NCBI GenBank assembly: GCA_947038195.1
Contig: CAMQVI010000005.1
Location: forward strand, 1-64,000
DNA from: an uncultured Brevinema sp.
Lineage (GTDB): Bacteria; Spirochaetota; Brevinematia; Brevinematales; Brevinemataceae
DNA length: 64,000 bases
Reading direction: 5' to 3'
The notes beneath the pieces were generated by a model, which saw only the letters and a program-made list of their open reading frames with translations, made no database searches and was not told where the DNA came from. The number at the start of each line of letters is the position of its first letter. Positions within the stretch are counted from its first letter, which is position 1. The position numbers and the translations under genes are program-made. This document shows positions 6,928 through 14,405 of the stretch, piece by piece.

Positions 6928-9030
6928 ATGTGGATTATCATTTTAATTGAAATAATGCCTTTAATATTATTTCTTATATACTATATATATTGTCTTCTCC
7001 AATTTTCGAAAATAAGCCGAGGTATATTTCATAACTATATCTCTTTAATAACTTTAAATACAGATTGGAAAAATACCTTCTTAGAAGATTTAGCAGAATC
7101 TACAAGATCGTATTTCCATACTCCCTTCATCAGTATTACAAAATTAAAAAGCTCTAATACTGGTCGAATGATTATTTCTTCGGGAGAAAGCTCTATGGGC
7201 TATTTAGTAGACTCTATAGAGAAGGAAGAATACTTTCTTAATAAAAAAACAAATCCCTTTTTACCTTTCGTCTATAAATCAGAGGATGGGCTAATCCAAA
7301 AAAATACAAATATTTTAAAATCATATAATCTTGATTACTCTTTTATGATACCTATCTTTTTTTCTGATGGAAAAGAAGAAGTTTTAATGAGTCTTTATTT
7401 TAAAAATGGTTTTCTATCCTTTGTTGCTTATTTGAAATATATTCTTATTAGAAAGAAATTTTCCTATTTTTATGCAGGTGTTTTTAGAAATTTTATGAAA
7501 TCTTTTGAAAGTACAGCAGATCTTTTATTAGAAGAAATAGAGGACCACGTTGCGATTTCTTTAGATGAAAATAGTAAAATTGTAGCATGGAATAAAGGTG
7601 CTGAAAAATTATTTGCTTATCGTAGTATAGAAATTATAGGACAAGATTTTTCTGTATTATTTAATTATGGTGAAGAAGATGTTTTTGCTAAATCTCTAGA
7701 AATATTAGAAGTAAAGAACAATATAAAATATTTTGCTACTCTAAAAGATAGAATGAATATTCCTATTAAAGTAGAATTAAAAGTAAAGAAAATGGCATCT
7801 ATAGCAAGCGAGTTAGCTGGATATAGTGTTTTTGTTAAAGATATAACTAAAGAAGAGATATTTAAAGATAATATTCAACAACATAGTTTTATTAACTATA
7901 CGATCTTAGAAAATAGTCAAGACGGTATTTTGATTCTTGATGCGGCAGATAAAATTATTTTTTATAATCAACGAGTTCGTATTATTTTAGATAATGCTAT
8001 GAATTTATTTGGGATACCAGGAAAGAAGATTTTTCCAAGAAATTTTGGAGAAGTGTTTGAAAAAACTATTGATAGATTAAAAGAAGAAAAACTAGAGTTT
8101 TTGGATATCGATTATAGCTTTGAAAGTAGATACTATAATATTAGATTTTTTAGAGTACATAAAAACTCTAATAATGAGTATGGTGGAGTTATTGTATTTT
8201 TCATTGATGAAAGTATGAGAATGTTTGCCTTGATGGAGTTAGAAGAGAAAAAAGAGGCCTTAGAAAATATTAATAAAAATCTTTTAGATGCTCTTGATTC
8301 TGCTAAAATAATGCAAGAAACCCTTGTTCCTGATAAACTTCCTGATAAAGAAAAAATGGATTGTGAAGCTATCTATAAATTATCAGATGATTTGGGAGGA
8401 GATTTTTATTACGTAGGAACTGTATTTGTTGAAGAAAAAGAATATATTATAAGCTTTATTAGTGATGTTAGTGGACATGGTATATCTTCTTCTATGCTAA
8501 ACGTAATGGTAAGAGACGTATATCAATCTTATGTAGATGTAATAGAAGCAGGCGCTCCTATAGATCCTGCTAATTTTTTAAAAATGCTTAATAAAAAATT
8601 ATTGGATATTAATGTTACCGAAAATAAGTTTATTACTTGTATAGTACTGATTACAAATTTAACAGACAGAGAAATTTCTATTTCTTCGGCAGGACATACA
8701 CTTCCTTATTTTATTAGAAATAATAAAGTAGAGTTAATGAGTTTTAAAAGGACAGTACCTTTAGGGGTGATGGATGTATTAAAATGTCATACAGAAGTAA
8801 TGAAGTATGAGGAAGGGGATCGTTTTGTATTGTATACAGATGGATTTTTAGATCTTTTTGAAGTAGATGATCAAAAGCCTTCAGATTCGGCTAAATATTT
8901 TCTTCAAGAGCATATTAATGAAAGTCTAATAGAGCAAAAAGAAAAAATATTACAGAGACATGAAATTTATAAACAAGAGCAACTTGCTGGTGCTGATGAT
9001 CTTACGATGCTTTTTATGGAATTAAAATAA
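6928..9030 (+). CDS. PAS-domain SpoIIE/RsbU-type serine phosphatase
   Basis: 700 residues. Residues 2-25 are a transmembrane anchor. Two PAS regions follow, about 205-315 (DHVAISLDENSKIVAWNKGAEKLF) and 328-430 (SQDGILILDAADKIIFYNQ). A short helical linker leads to a SpoIIE/PP2C catalytic domain at about 470-700. Metal-binding aspartates are visible in GGDFYYVG, ISDVSGHG, YTDGFLDLF and GADDLTMLF. Such enzymes dephosphorylate anti-anti-sigma proteins in partner-switching cascades. No anti-sigma or STAS gene lies nearby, so the target is unknown. It forms a single-gene unit with its own promoter and terminator. Confidence 0.9.
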   Translation: MWIIILIEIMPLILFLIYYIYCLLQFSKISRGIFHNYISLITLNTDWKNTFLEDLAESTRSYFHTPFISITKLKSSNTGRMIISSGESSMGYLVDSIEKEEYFLNKKTNPFLPFVYKSEDGLIQKNTNILKSYNLDYSFMIPIFFSDGKEEVLMSLYFKNGFLSFVAYLKYILIRKKFSYFYAGVFRNFMKSFESTADLLLEEIEDHVAISLDENSKIVAWNKGAEKLFAYRSIEIIGQDFSVLFNYGEEDVFAKSLEILEVKNNIKYFATLKDRMNIPIKVELKVKKMASIASELAGYSVFVKDITKEEIFKDNIQQHSFINYTILENSQDGILILDAADKIIFYNQRVRIILDNAMNLFGIPGKKIFPRNFGEVFEKTIDRLKEEKLEFLDIDYSFESRYYNIRFFRVHKNSNNEYGGVIVFFIDESMRMFALMELEEKKEALENINKNLLDALDSAKIMQETLVPDKLPDKEKMDCEAIYKLSDDLGGDFYYVGTVFVEEKEYIISFISDVSGHGISSSMLNVMVRDVYQSYVDVIEAGAPIDPANFLKMLNKKLLDINVTENKFITCIVLITNLTDREISISSAGHTLPYFIRNNKVELMSFKRTVPLGVMDVLKCHTEVMKYEEGDRFVLYTDGFLDLFEVDDQKPSDSAKYFLQEHINESLIEQKEKILQRHEIYKQEQLAGADDLTMLFMELK

Positions 9031-9057
9031 AACTCCCCTAGTGGGAGTTTTTTTTTT
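9030..9057 (+). terminator. Rho-independent terminator
   Basis: Stem AACTCCC / GGGAGTT with a CTAGT loop and a run of ten T, directly after the PP2C stop codon. Confidence 0.9.
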
Positions 9058-9070
9058 GTGTTAATTAATA

Positions 9071-9100
9071 TTGAGGAAATCCAAATAATTCCGATATTAT
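9071..9100 (+). promoter_or_regulatory. Possible promoter for the ABC/GldG operon
   Basis: TTGAGG, 18-base spacer, TATTAT, ending 35 bases before the ATG at 9136. A TCCGAT string overlaps it but lacks a sigma-28 -35 at the right distance. Confidence 0.45.
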
Positions 9101-9135
9101 ACTGTTAAATCATTTCAAGAATAGGAATAGAAATA

Positions 9136-10059
9136 ATGGTAAAATTTATTAATGTATCTCAAGATTATGGAACTTTTAGAGCTCTTCATAATCTCAATTT
9201 TGAAATTAAAGAAGGAAGTTTGTTAGCTTTATTGGGCCCTAATGGTGCTGGTAAAAGTACAACTATGAGTATTATGACAGGATTTAGACCTCCTTTAGAA
9301 GGGGAAGTTTTTATCAATGGTATTAATATTTTTGAAGAACCAGAAAAAGCGAAATCTTTTATAGGCTATCTTGCTGAAATTCCACCCCTTTATCCTGAGC
9401 TTACAGTGAGAGAATATCTTACTTTTGTAGGAGGGGTTAGAGGCTTATCTGAAGAGGATGCTTTAAAAAGAACAAAAGAAGTGCTAATCCTTCTTCATAT
9501 AGAAGATAGAGAAGAGGCACTTATTAAAAATTTATCTAAAGGTTTAAAACAGCGTGTAGGTATTGCTCAAAGTATTTTACATTATCCAAAACTTCTTGTT
9601 TTAGATGAACCTACAGTTGGATTAGAACCAGCCCAGTTAATAGAATTTCGTCAATTAATCAGACATCTAGCGATAGAAACAAATATGACTGTTGTGATTT
9701 CTACCCATATTATGTCTGAGGCCTCAGAACTTTGTGATGAAGTTATTATTATTAATGAAGGAATAAAAATATTTGAAGGATCAAAGGACACTCTTCTTGT
9801 TCAAAACGAGAAAGGGTTCACTTATGAATTATTAGTGGTTCGTTATTCTGATGAATTGATAAACCACCTTAAAGGTATAGACAAATTGTTAGATGTTGTT
9901 AAAAAAGAAGATATATTGTATATTTCTGCTTTAGAGGATATTTCAGAAATTATTGTAGAAGAGACGATAAAGTTTGGAGCTGGGGTTAAAACTATTAGTC
10001 CAGTAGTAACTTCTTTAGAAAAAGTATTCTTAAATCTCACAATAGATAAAAATAAATAA
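9136..10059 (+). CDS. ABC transporter ATP-binding protein (GldA-like)
   Basis: 307 residues. Walker A is GPNGAGKSTT (about residues 34-43), the signature is LSKGLKQRVGIAQ, Walker B is LLVLDEPTVGLEP, and the switch His is in STHIMSEA. A C-terminal extension of about 90 residues is typical of ABC-2/DrrA/GldA-type exporters. The next gene, 9 bases downstream, is the membrane permease and the third is a GldG-like auxiliary protein. Together they form the three-part ABC-2/Gld arrangement found widely outside gliding bacteria. The transported substrate is unknown. A GGAATAG ribosome site precedes the ATG. Confidence 0.92.
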   Translation: MVKFINVSQDYGTFRALHNLNFEIKEGSLLALLGPNGAGKSTTMSIMTGFRPPLEGEVFINGINIFEEPEKAKSFIGYLAEIPPLYPELTVREYLTFVGGVRGLSEEDALKRTKEVLILLHIEDREEALIKNLSKGLKQRVGIAQSILHYPKLLVLDEPTVGLEPAQLIEFRQLIRHLAIETNMTVVISTHIMSEASELCDEVIIINEGIKIFEGSKDTLLVQNEKGFTYELLVVRYSDELINHLKGIDKLLDVVKKEDILYISALEDISEIIVEETIKFGAGVKTISPVVTSLEKVFLNLTIDKNK

Positions 10060-10068
10060 GAGGAAAAA

Positions 10069-10779
10069 ATGTCAAAGATATTAGCTATTTATAAAAATGA
10101 AGTAAGGCTTTATTTGTTCTCTTGGTTAGGATGGTCTTCTTTAATTATTATTAATTTAATTGCAGGAATGGGTTATTTATTGGGATCTGTTCGTTTTGGA
10201 AATTTTCAACATTTTTTTAGTTTAGTAGAAATGCCTTTCGCTTGGGCGATTTTTATTGCTGGAGCAAGAGCTCTAGCTAAAGATAAAGAGTTAGGACTAT
10301 TTACTTTATTTTTTACAGCTCCTATTAAATTAAGTGATGTTCTTATCGCTAAATTTTTAGCTCTCGTCAGTTTCTTTTTTGTAGGCCTTTTAAGTCTTTT
10401 GTTTTATCCTATTCTCTCTAGTTTATTTTTCTCTATTTCTTGGATGTCTGTTCTTTCTGGATTTGTTGGCTTGGGATTGTTAATACTTGTTTTTGCTGCT
10501 CTTGCTCTTTTTGCTTCTTCTCACACAGATAATACAATGATTAGTATTGTTATTGCTTTTGGAATGTGGATGTTTCTTTATCTTTTGGGTTCTTTTGGAA
10601 CAATGGTGGATCCTAATTTGCCGATGGCATCTTTTCTTAAAGAAATTTCTTATTCTTATCATTTTGGGAATCTTAGCTCTGGGGTATTTTCTTTAGCTGA
10701 TATTGGCTATTTTATTGTAGTACCTTATTTTATTTTGAAATTAACAGAATCTAAAATTTTAAAACAGATAGCTCATTAG
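10069..10779 (+). CDS. ABC-2 type permease (GldF-like)
   Basis: 236 residues with six hydrophobic segments, starting LAIYKNEVRLYLFSWLGWSSL, the usual start of ABC-2 exporter permeases (x-KxELxxYFxSP). The DKELGLFTLFFTAPI loop after the second segment matches the family's 'ERxxGTxExLLTxPI' loop. It partners the upstream ATPase in the inner membrane. GAGGAAAAA precedes the ATG, and the spacing indicates co-transcription and probably translational coupling. Confidence 0.88.
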   Translation: MSKILAIYKNEVRLYLFSWLGWSSLIIINLIAGMGYLLGSVRFGNFQHFFSLVEMPFAWAIFIAGARALAKDKELGLFTLFFTAPIKLSDVLIAKFLALVSFFFVGLLSLLFYPILSSLFFSISWMSVLSGFVGLGLLILVFAALALFASSHTDNTMISIVIAFGMWMFLYLLGSFGTMVDPNLPMASFLKEISYSYHFGNLSSGVFSLADIGYFIVVPYFILKLTESKILKQIAH

Positions 10780-10787
10780 GGGATAGC

Positions 10788-12389
10788 ATGAAAAAAAATT
10801 ATATATTACTTGGAGCTTCTTTTATAGTTGCCCTGTTTTTAGGAATTATTTCTTACATTGCTTTAGGGGAGAGAAGTATCTTCTTTAGAGGATCTTTATT
10901 ATTAATTTTGATTTCCTTGGTAGGGAATCTAATTTATTTTAGAAAATATCTTTCTCAACATCTTAGAAGAGGAAAATTATCTCGTATTAAATTAATAGAA
11001 AGTTTTGCTTTATTATTCTTTGGTATTGCTCTTTTAGCTTTGATAAAAAGTTTTGATTTAAATGTAGATTGGACGGCAAGGCAATTATTCAAGTTATCAG
11101 AGGAAAGTAAAACAATTATTTCTCGTATTGAATCACCTCTTACAATTACTATTTTTTCTTATCAAGAAGATGGGGTTATTGGTTTAGTAAATTATGCTAG
11201 TCAAATGGCCGAACGCTATGAAGCAGCCAATCCTAAAATGATAAAATTTGAAACCTCAGACCCTATTAGAAATAAATCTAAAGCAGATGAATATGCTATA
11301 AGACAAAATGGAACTATTGTTTTTGAAATGGATGGAAGAAGAGAATATGTGCTTCCGAATCTTCTTGTAGAAAATTTTGCGGAAGGAGAGATTTCTTATA
11401 AAGGGGAAACGATTTACTCAGCTATAATAGACAAATTAAATAACAATAAAGAAACTACAATTTATTATCTCACAGGTCATGGAGAAATAGACTTTGACGC
11501 TGGTGGTTTAGCAGGCTATGATGGTATCAAGCAGATGCTTCTCGATAGACGTTATAATATCAAAGCGATCAACTTAGATCATTATATAGAAATGCCTGAA
11601 GATATGGATATTTTAATTGTAGCGGATCCACGTACAGAATTATCTTCTCGTACTTATCAAATGATAGATAAGTATGTCAACGAAGATGGTAATACTCTAT
11701 ATATGGTTAGTAGAAATACGATAGATGACCTTAATATTCTATTAATGAGTTCTGGTTTTGTATATTTACCTAATGTTGCTGTAGACCCAAGTAGAGTGGC
11801 AAAAGATAGTGGGGAATTTTCTATTATTCCGACTTTATCCCCAAAATCAGAAATAACTCTGCTTTTAAGAAATAAAAAACAATCCGTAATTTTCCCCTCT
11901 GCTTCTGTAGTATATTCTCTTCCTCAAGACCTAACAGACACAAATAGTATTTATGATATTAGCCCTCTTGCGAGAATGTCTCAATATGGATATGGAGAAA
12001 GATCCTTTGCTTCAGGAGTATTTCAAAAAGATGATAAAGATATAACGGGGATTTATTGTTTAGCTATTGCTTCTATTGTTGCTCCTAAAGATGATCTAGA
12101 GAAACAGAGACGGTCTGTTATTTTTGGTTCTACAGAATTTATTGATAATACTAGATTATATACAGGTGGTAATGCTGAGTTATTTGTAAATTCTATTGAC
12201 TTTTTATTAAGAAAAGATTTGAAAACTACTATTGCACCTAAAAATGAAAACCTCACTATAAGTGTCCCCCAACCAGAGCAAATGAGAGCTATTACGGTAG
12301 CTGTGCTGATATGGTTGTTTGTTTGGACGGGAGTAGGCGTTCTCCTTCTTTTAGGCAGAAGAAATAGAGTAAAGAATGTAAAGAAATAG
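10788..12389 (+). CDS. GldG-like ABC transporter auxiliary protein
   Basis: 533 residues. Three hydrophobic segments lie in the first 90 residues, a periplasmic domain at about 95-500 and a C-terminal transmembrane helix (about 508-525) followed by GRRNRVKNVKK. The periplasmic part has VDWTARQLFKLSEESKTII, a hallmark of GldG/ABC_transp_aux (DLTxxKxYTLSxxT), and TIYYLTGHGEID, matching the family's 'xYxxxGHGE' motif. Such proteins act with GldA and GldF homologues. The gene starts 8 bases after the permease. Its message probably ends at the parS/terminator palindrome at 12402. Confidence 0.88.
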   Translation: MKKNYILLGASFIVALFLGIISYIALGERSIFFRGSLLLILISLVGNLIYFRKYLSQHLRRGKLSRIKLIESFALLFFGIALLALIKSFDLNVDWTARQLFKLSEESKTIISRIESPLTITIFSYQEDGVIGLVNYASQMAERYEAANPKMIKFETSDPIRNKSKADEYAIRQNGTIVFEMDGRREYVLPNLLVENFAEGEISYKGETIYSAIIDKLNNNKETTIYYLTGHGEIDFDAGGLAGYDGIKQMLLDRRYNIKAINLDHYIEMPEDMDILIVADPRTELSSRTYQMIDKYVNEDGNTLYMVSRNTIDDLNILLMSSGFVYLPNVAVDPSRVAKDSGEFSIIPTLSPKSEITLLLRNKKQSVIFPSASVVYSLPQDLTDTNSIYDISPLARMSQYGYGERSFASGVFQKDDKDITGIYCLAIASIVAPKDDLEKQRRSVIFGSTEFIDNTRLYTGGNAELFVNSIDFLLRKDLKTTIAPKNENLTISVPQPEQMRAITVAVLIWLFVWTGVGVLLLLGRRNRVKNVKK

Positions 12390-12401
12390 TAAATAAGAAT
12401 C

Positions 12402-12433
12402 AAAAGGATGTTTCACGTGAAACATCCTTTTTT
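12402..12433. terminator. Palindrome combining a parS site with a terminator shape
   Basis: Bases 12402-12431 form a perfect 30-base palindrome (15-base arms beginning AAAAGGATG) followed by more T. The arms begin with A4 and end with T4-6, giving a GGATG-containing stem and U tail like a rho-independent terminator for the ABC/GldG operon. The middle 16 bases are the parS site. Confidence 0.7.
12409..12424. promoter_or_regulatory. parS site 1 (perfect)
   Basis: TGTTTCACGTGAAACA is the exact canonical bacterial parS palindrome bound by ParB/Spo0J. It lies 104 bases upstream of parA. Confidence 0.95.
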
Positions 12434-12453
12434 ATATTTAAAATTAATACCAA

Positions 12454-12469
12454 TGTTTCACGTGAAACG
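12454..12469. promoter_or_regulatory. parS site 2 (one mismatch)
   Basis: TGTTTCACGTGAAACG matches parS in 15 of 16 bases. It sits 45 bases from site 1 and 2 bases upstream of the parA -35 box, so ParB binding here could also affect parAB transcription. Confidence 0.92.
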
Positions 12470-12471
12470 TA

Positions 12472-12500
12472 TTGCTTTATTCATGTATATGTAGTATGAT
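12472..12500 (+). promoter_or_regulatory. parAB promoter
   Basis: TTGCTT at 12472-12477, 17-base spacer, TATGAT at 12495-12500; the parA ATG is at 12528 with AGAGGT ahead of it. Confidence 0.6.
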
Positions 12501-12527
12501 ATTAGTACAAAGTAGATAGAGGTTGTT

Positions 12528-13295
12528 ATGGCTAAAATTGTGGTAGTGGCAAACCAAAAAGGTGGGGTGGGAAAAACCACCACCTGTGTAAACCTGGCAA
12601 GTTACGTAGCTAGTAAAGGAAAAAAAGTTCTTTTGCTAGACATAGATCCTCAGGGAAATTCCTGTTCTGGTCTAGGGGTGAATCATTCGGAGAGAAATGA
12701 AGGGGTTTATGGGGTTTTTATAGGGTCCAAAACTTTTAAAGATGTTATTATCCCGTCTAAATATGAGAATCTTGATATTGTTCCTGTGTCTATAGATTTG
12801 GCAGGGGCTCAGGCAGAGCTATTTGGCCAGAAAGGAAAAGAGTATATTATTAAAAAAGCTTTAGAACAGGTTAATGATGATTATGATTTGATTCTTATGG
12901 ATACCCCTCCTTCTTTAGCACTCTTTACTTTGAATGGGCTTACTGCTGCTCACAGTGTGTTAATTCCTCTTCAAAGTGAATTCTATGCAATGGAAGGGTT
13001 GGCTCAATTATTACAAGTAGTAAAATTGATTAAAAGCTCCACCAATCCAGACTTAGAAATAGAAGGTGTGGTGATTACAATGTTTGATCAAAGAACCAAT
13101 CTTTCTAAAGATGTTCTTAATGAAGCGATAAGTTTCTTCAAAGAGAAAGTGTATAAAACAATTATCCCTAGAAATATTAGATTGAGTGAAGCCCCTTCTC
13201 ATGGATTATCTATTTATGATTATGATTCCTCTTCTCAGGGATCTAAATCTTATACTTCTTTTGGCGATGAGTTTATCCAAAAATCAGGTATTTAA
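12528..13295 (+). CDS. parA: ParA/Soj chromosome-partitioning ATPase
   Basis: 255 residues, the length of chromosomal Soj-type ParA without an extra N-terminal DNA-binding domain. The deviant Walker A box is NQKGGVGKTTT (residues 9-19). Walker A' is LLLDIDPQGN, and DLILMDTPPSL is the Walker B region. ParA binds DNA non-specifically as an ATP dimer and moves ParB-parS complexes at the nucleoid. It is followed 16 bases later by parB and preceded by two parS sites, so this is the chromosomal par locus rather than an isolated ParA paralogue. Confidence 0.96.
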   Translation: MAKIVVVANQKGGVGKTTTCVNLASYVASKGKKVLLLDIDPQGNSCSGLGVNHSERNEGVYGVFIGSKTFKDVIIPSKYENLDIVPVSIDLAGAQAELFGQKGKEYIIKKALEQVNDDYDLILMDTPPSLALFTLNGLTAAHSVLIPLQSEFYAMEGLAQLLQVVKLIKSSTNPDLEIEGVVITMFDQRTNLSKDVLNEAISFFKEKVYKTIIPRNIRLSEAPSHGLSIYDYDSSSQGSKSYTSFGDEFIQKSGI

Positions 13296-13311
13296 AGCAG
13301 GAGAATAAATT

Positions 13312-14232
13312 ATGCAACCAAGAAGAGGTTTAGGAAAAGGGCTTTCTGCTCTTGTAGAAGAAAATGTAGTTAATCCTTTAGTGGAAATTACTCCAAATTA
13401 TGAAGAATTAAAAGAAAATATATCTTCTAATAAAGGGGTACTAATGGTTTCCCCTGAAAAAGTTTTACCTAGTAGATACCAACCAAGAAAAGAATTTGAC
13501 GATTCTTTTCTGGAGGAATTGGCAGAGTCTATTAAAAAGCATGGCATTATTCAACCTCTAGTCGTATCTGATTTAGGCGATGGTAATTATGAGCTTGTAG
13601 CAGGGGAAAGACGTCTTCGTGCTTCTAAAATAGCAGGACTTCTGGAAGTTCCTATTGTTATTAGAGAGTTTGAAGAAAAAGATAGATTAGCCGTTGCCTT
13701 GATAGAAAATATTCAGAGGGCTGACCTAAATGCTATAGAAATTGCCGAGGCTTATCAAGAAATGATAGACAGAGTAAAACTTACTCAAGAAGAGGTTGCT
13801 CTCGTAGTAGGTAAAAGTAGAACTAGTGTTACTAATACTTTAAGACTTTTGAAACTATCTCCGTCCATTAGGACGAAGATAGTTAATCATAATATTTCTG
13901 AAGGTCATGGGCGTGCTATTTTAGGATTACATCCTGATTTTAATAAAATGGAAGAAGTAGCACATCTAGTGGAATCTAAAGATTTTTCTGTTAGGCAGAC
14001 AGAAGAATTGGTGAAAAAATTAGCTAGTGAAGTGATAACTACTAATAAAAATAGCAATATCTCTTTACAAAGTGATAGAATTTTAGCCCTAGAAGAAAAG
14101 CTAGTAAAAAATCTTGGAGTTAGAATAAAAGTTTCTGGGAGTACAGAAAAAGGATCTATAAAATTATTTTACCATACTTCAGAAGAATTAGAAATTTTAG
14201 TACAAAATATCTTAAAAAATAAAGACTCTTAG
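13312..14232 (+). CDS. parB: ParB/Spo0J centromere-binding CTPase
   Basis: 306 residues. The N-terminus RRGLGKGLSALV is the usual ParA-stimulating peptide. The CTP-binding/ParB-nuclease-like fold at about 45-140 shows SRYQPRKEFD, LAESIKKHGIIQPLVV and the CTP box VAGERRLRASKIAG, followed by ALIENIQRADLNAIE. A helix-turn-helix (TQEEVALVVGKSRTSVTNTLRLL, in two parts) recognises parS, and the C-terminal 40 residues dimerise. Co-transcribed with parA. Its stop codon lies within the terminator hairpin. Confidence 0.96.
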   Translation: MQPRRGLGKGLSALVEENVVNPLVEITPNYEELKENISSNKGVLMVSPEKVLPSRYQPRKEFDDSFLEELAESIKKHGIIQPLVVSDLGDGNYELVAGERRLRASKIAGLLEVPIVIREFEEKDRLAVALIENIQRADLNAIEIAEAYQEMIDRVKLTQEEVALVVGKSRTSVTNTLRLLKLSPSIRTKIVNHNISEGHGRAILGLHPDFNKMEEVAHLVESKDFSVRQTEELVKKLASEVITTNKNSNISLQSDRILALEEKLVKNLGVRIKVSGSTEKGSIKLFYHTSEELEILVQNILKNKDS

Positions 14233-14241
14233 GAGTCTTTA
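14221..14241 (+). terminator. parB terminator
   Basis: Arms AAAGACTC / GAGTCTTT around TTAG, then ATTT. The stop codon of parB is in the loop. The short T tract makes it a moderate candidate. Confidence 0.6.
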
Positions 14242-14270
14242 TTTGATTTATAAACTTATAAGGGGTTAAA

Positions 14271-14392
14271 ATGCCCGAAAGACCAATATTAAATAGTAAT
14301 ACTGGTACTATCTAAAAGAAGAGCTTATTGAATGTTGGAAATATAAAAAAGGACATAATCAATATGAAAAAGTGATCTGGATTGCATATTGA
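14271..14392 (+). pseudogene. Remnant of a SAP/DUF6434-type gene
   Basis: An AAGGGG ribosome site precedes an ATG at 14271 that opens a 14-codon frame (MPERPILNSNTGTI). The adjacent frame (14300-14392) continues with YYLKEELIECWKYKKGHNQYEK split across two segments. From memory, small SAP-domain/DUF6434 proteins begin RPxL and have a YLKEEL motif near the N-terminus, and end with a W-KYKK-GHN-YEK-type segment. The two ends appear fused with the middle lost and one frameshift between them. This is pattern recognition on short pieces. The remnant lies between parB and the 3' end of mfd. Confidence 0.45.
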
Positions 14393-14405
14393 AGGTATAA
14401 AACTT

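Noticed and set aside
9090-9097. TCCGATAT as a sigma-28 -10 box before the ABC operon
   Set aside because: The bases 11 positions upstream (TTGAGGAA) do not match TAAAGTTT, while a sigma-70-like pair fits the same place.
9136-12389. Gliding-motility system
   Set aside because: GldA/F/G homologues are common in non-gliding bacteria; no gldJ/K/L/M/N or spr genes are present and flagellar genes are.
12053-12403. 116-codon minus-strand frame opposite the GldG-like gene
   Set aside because: It lies fully within a well-supported gene and lacks a credible ribosome site and family motifs.
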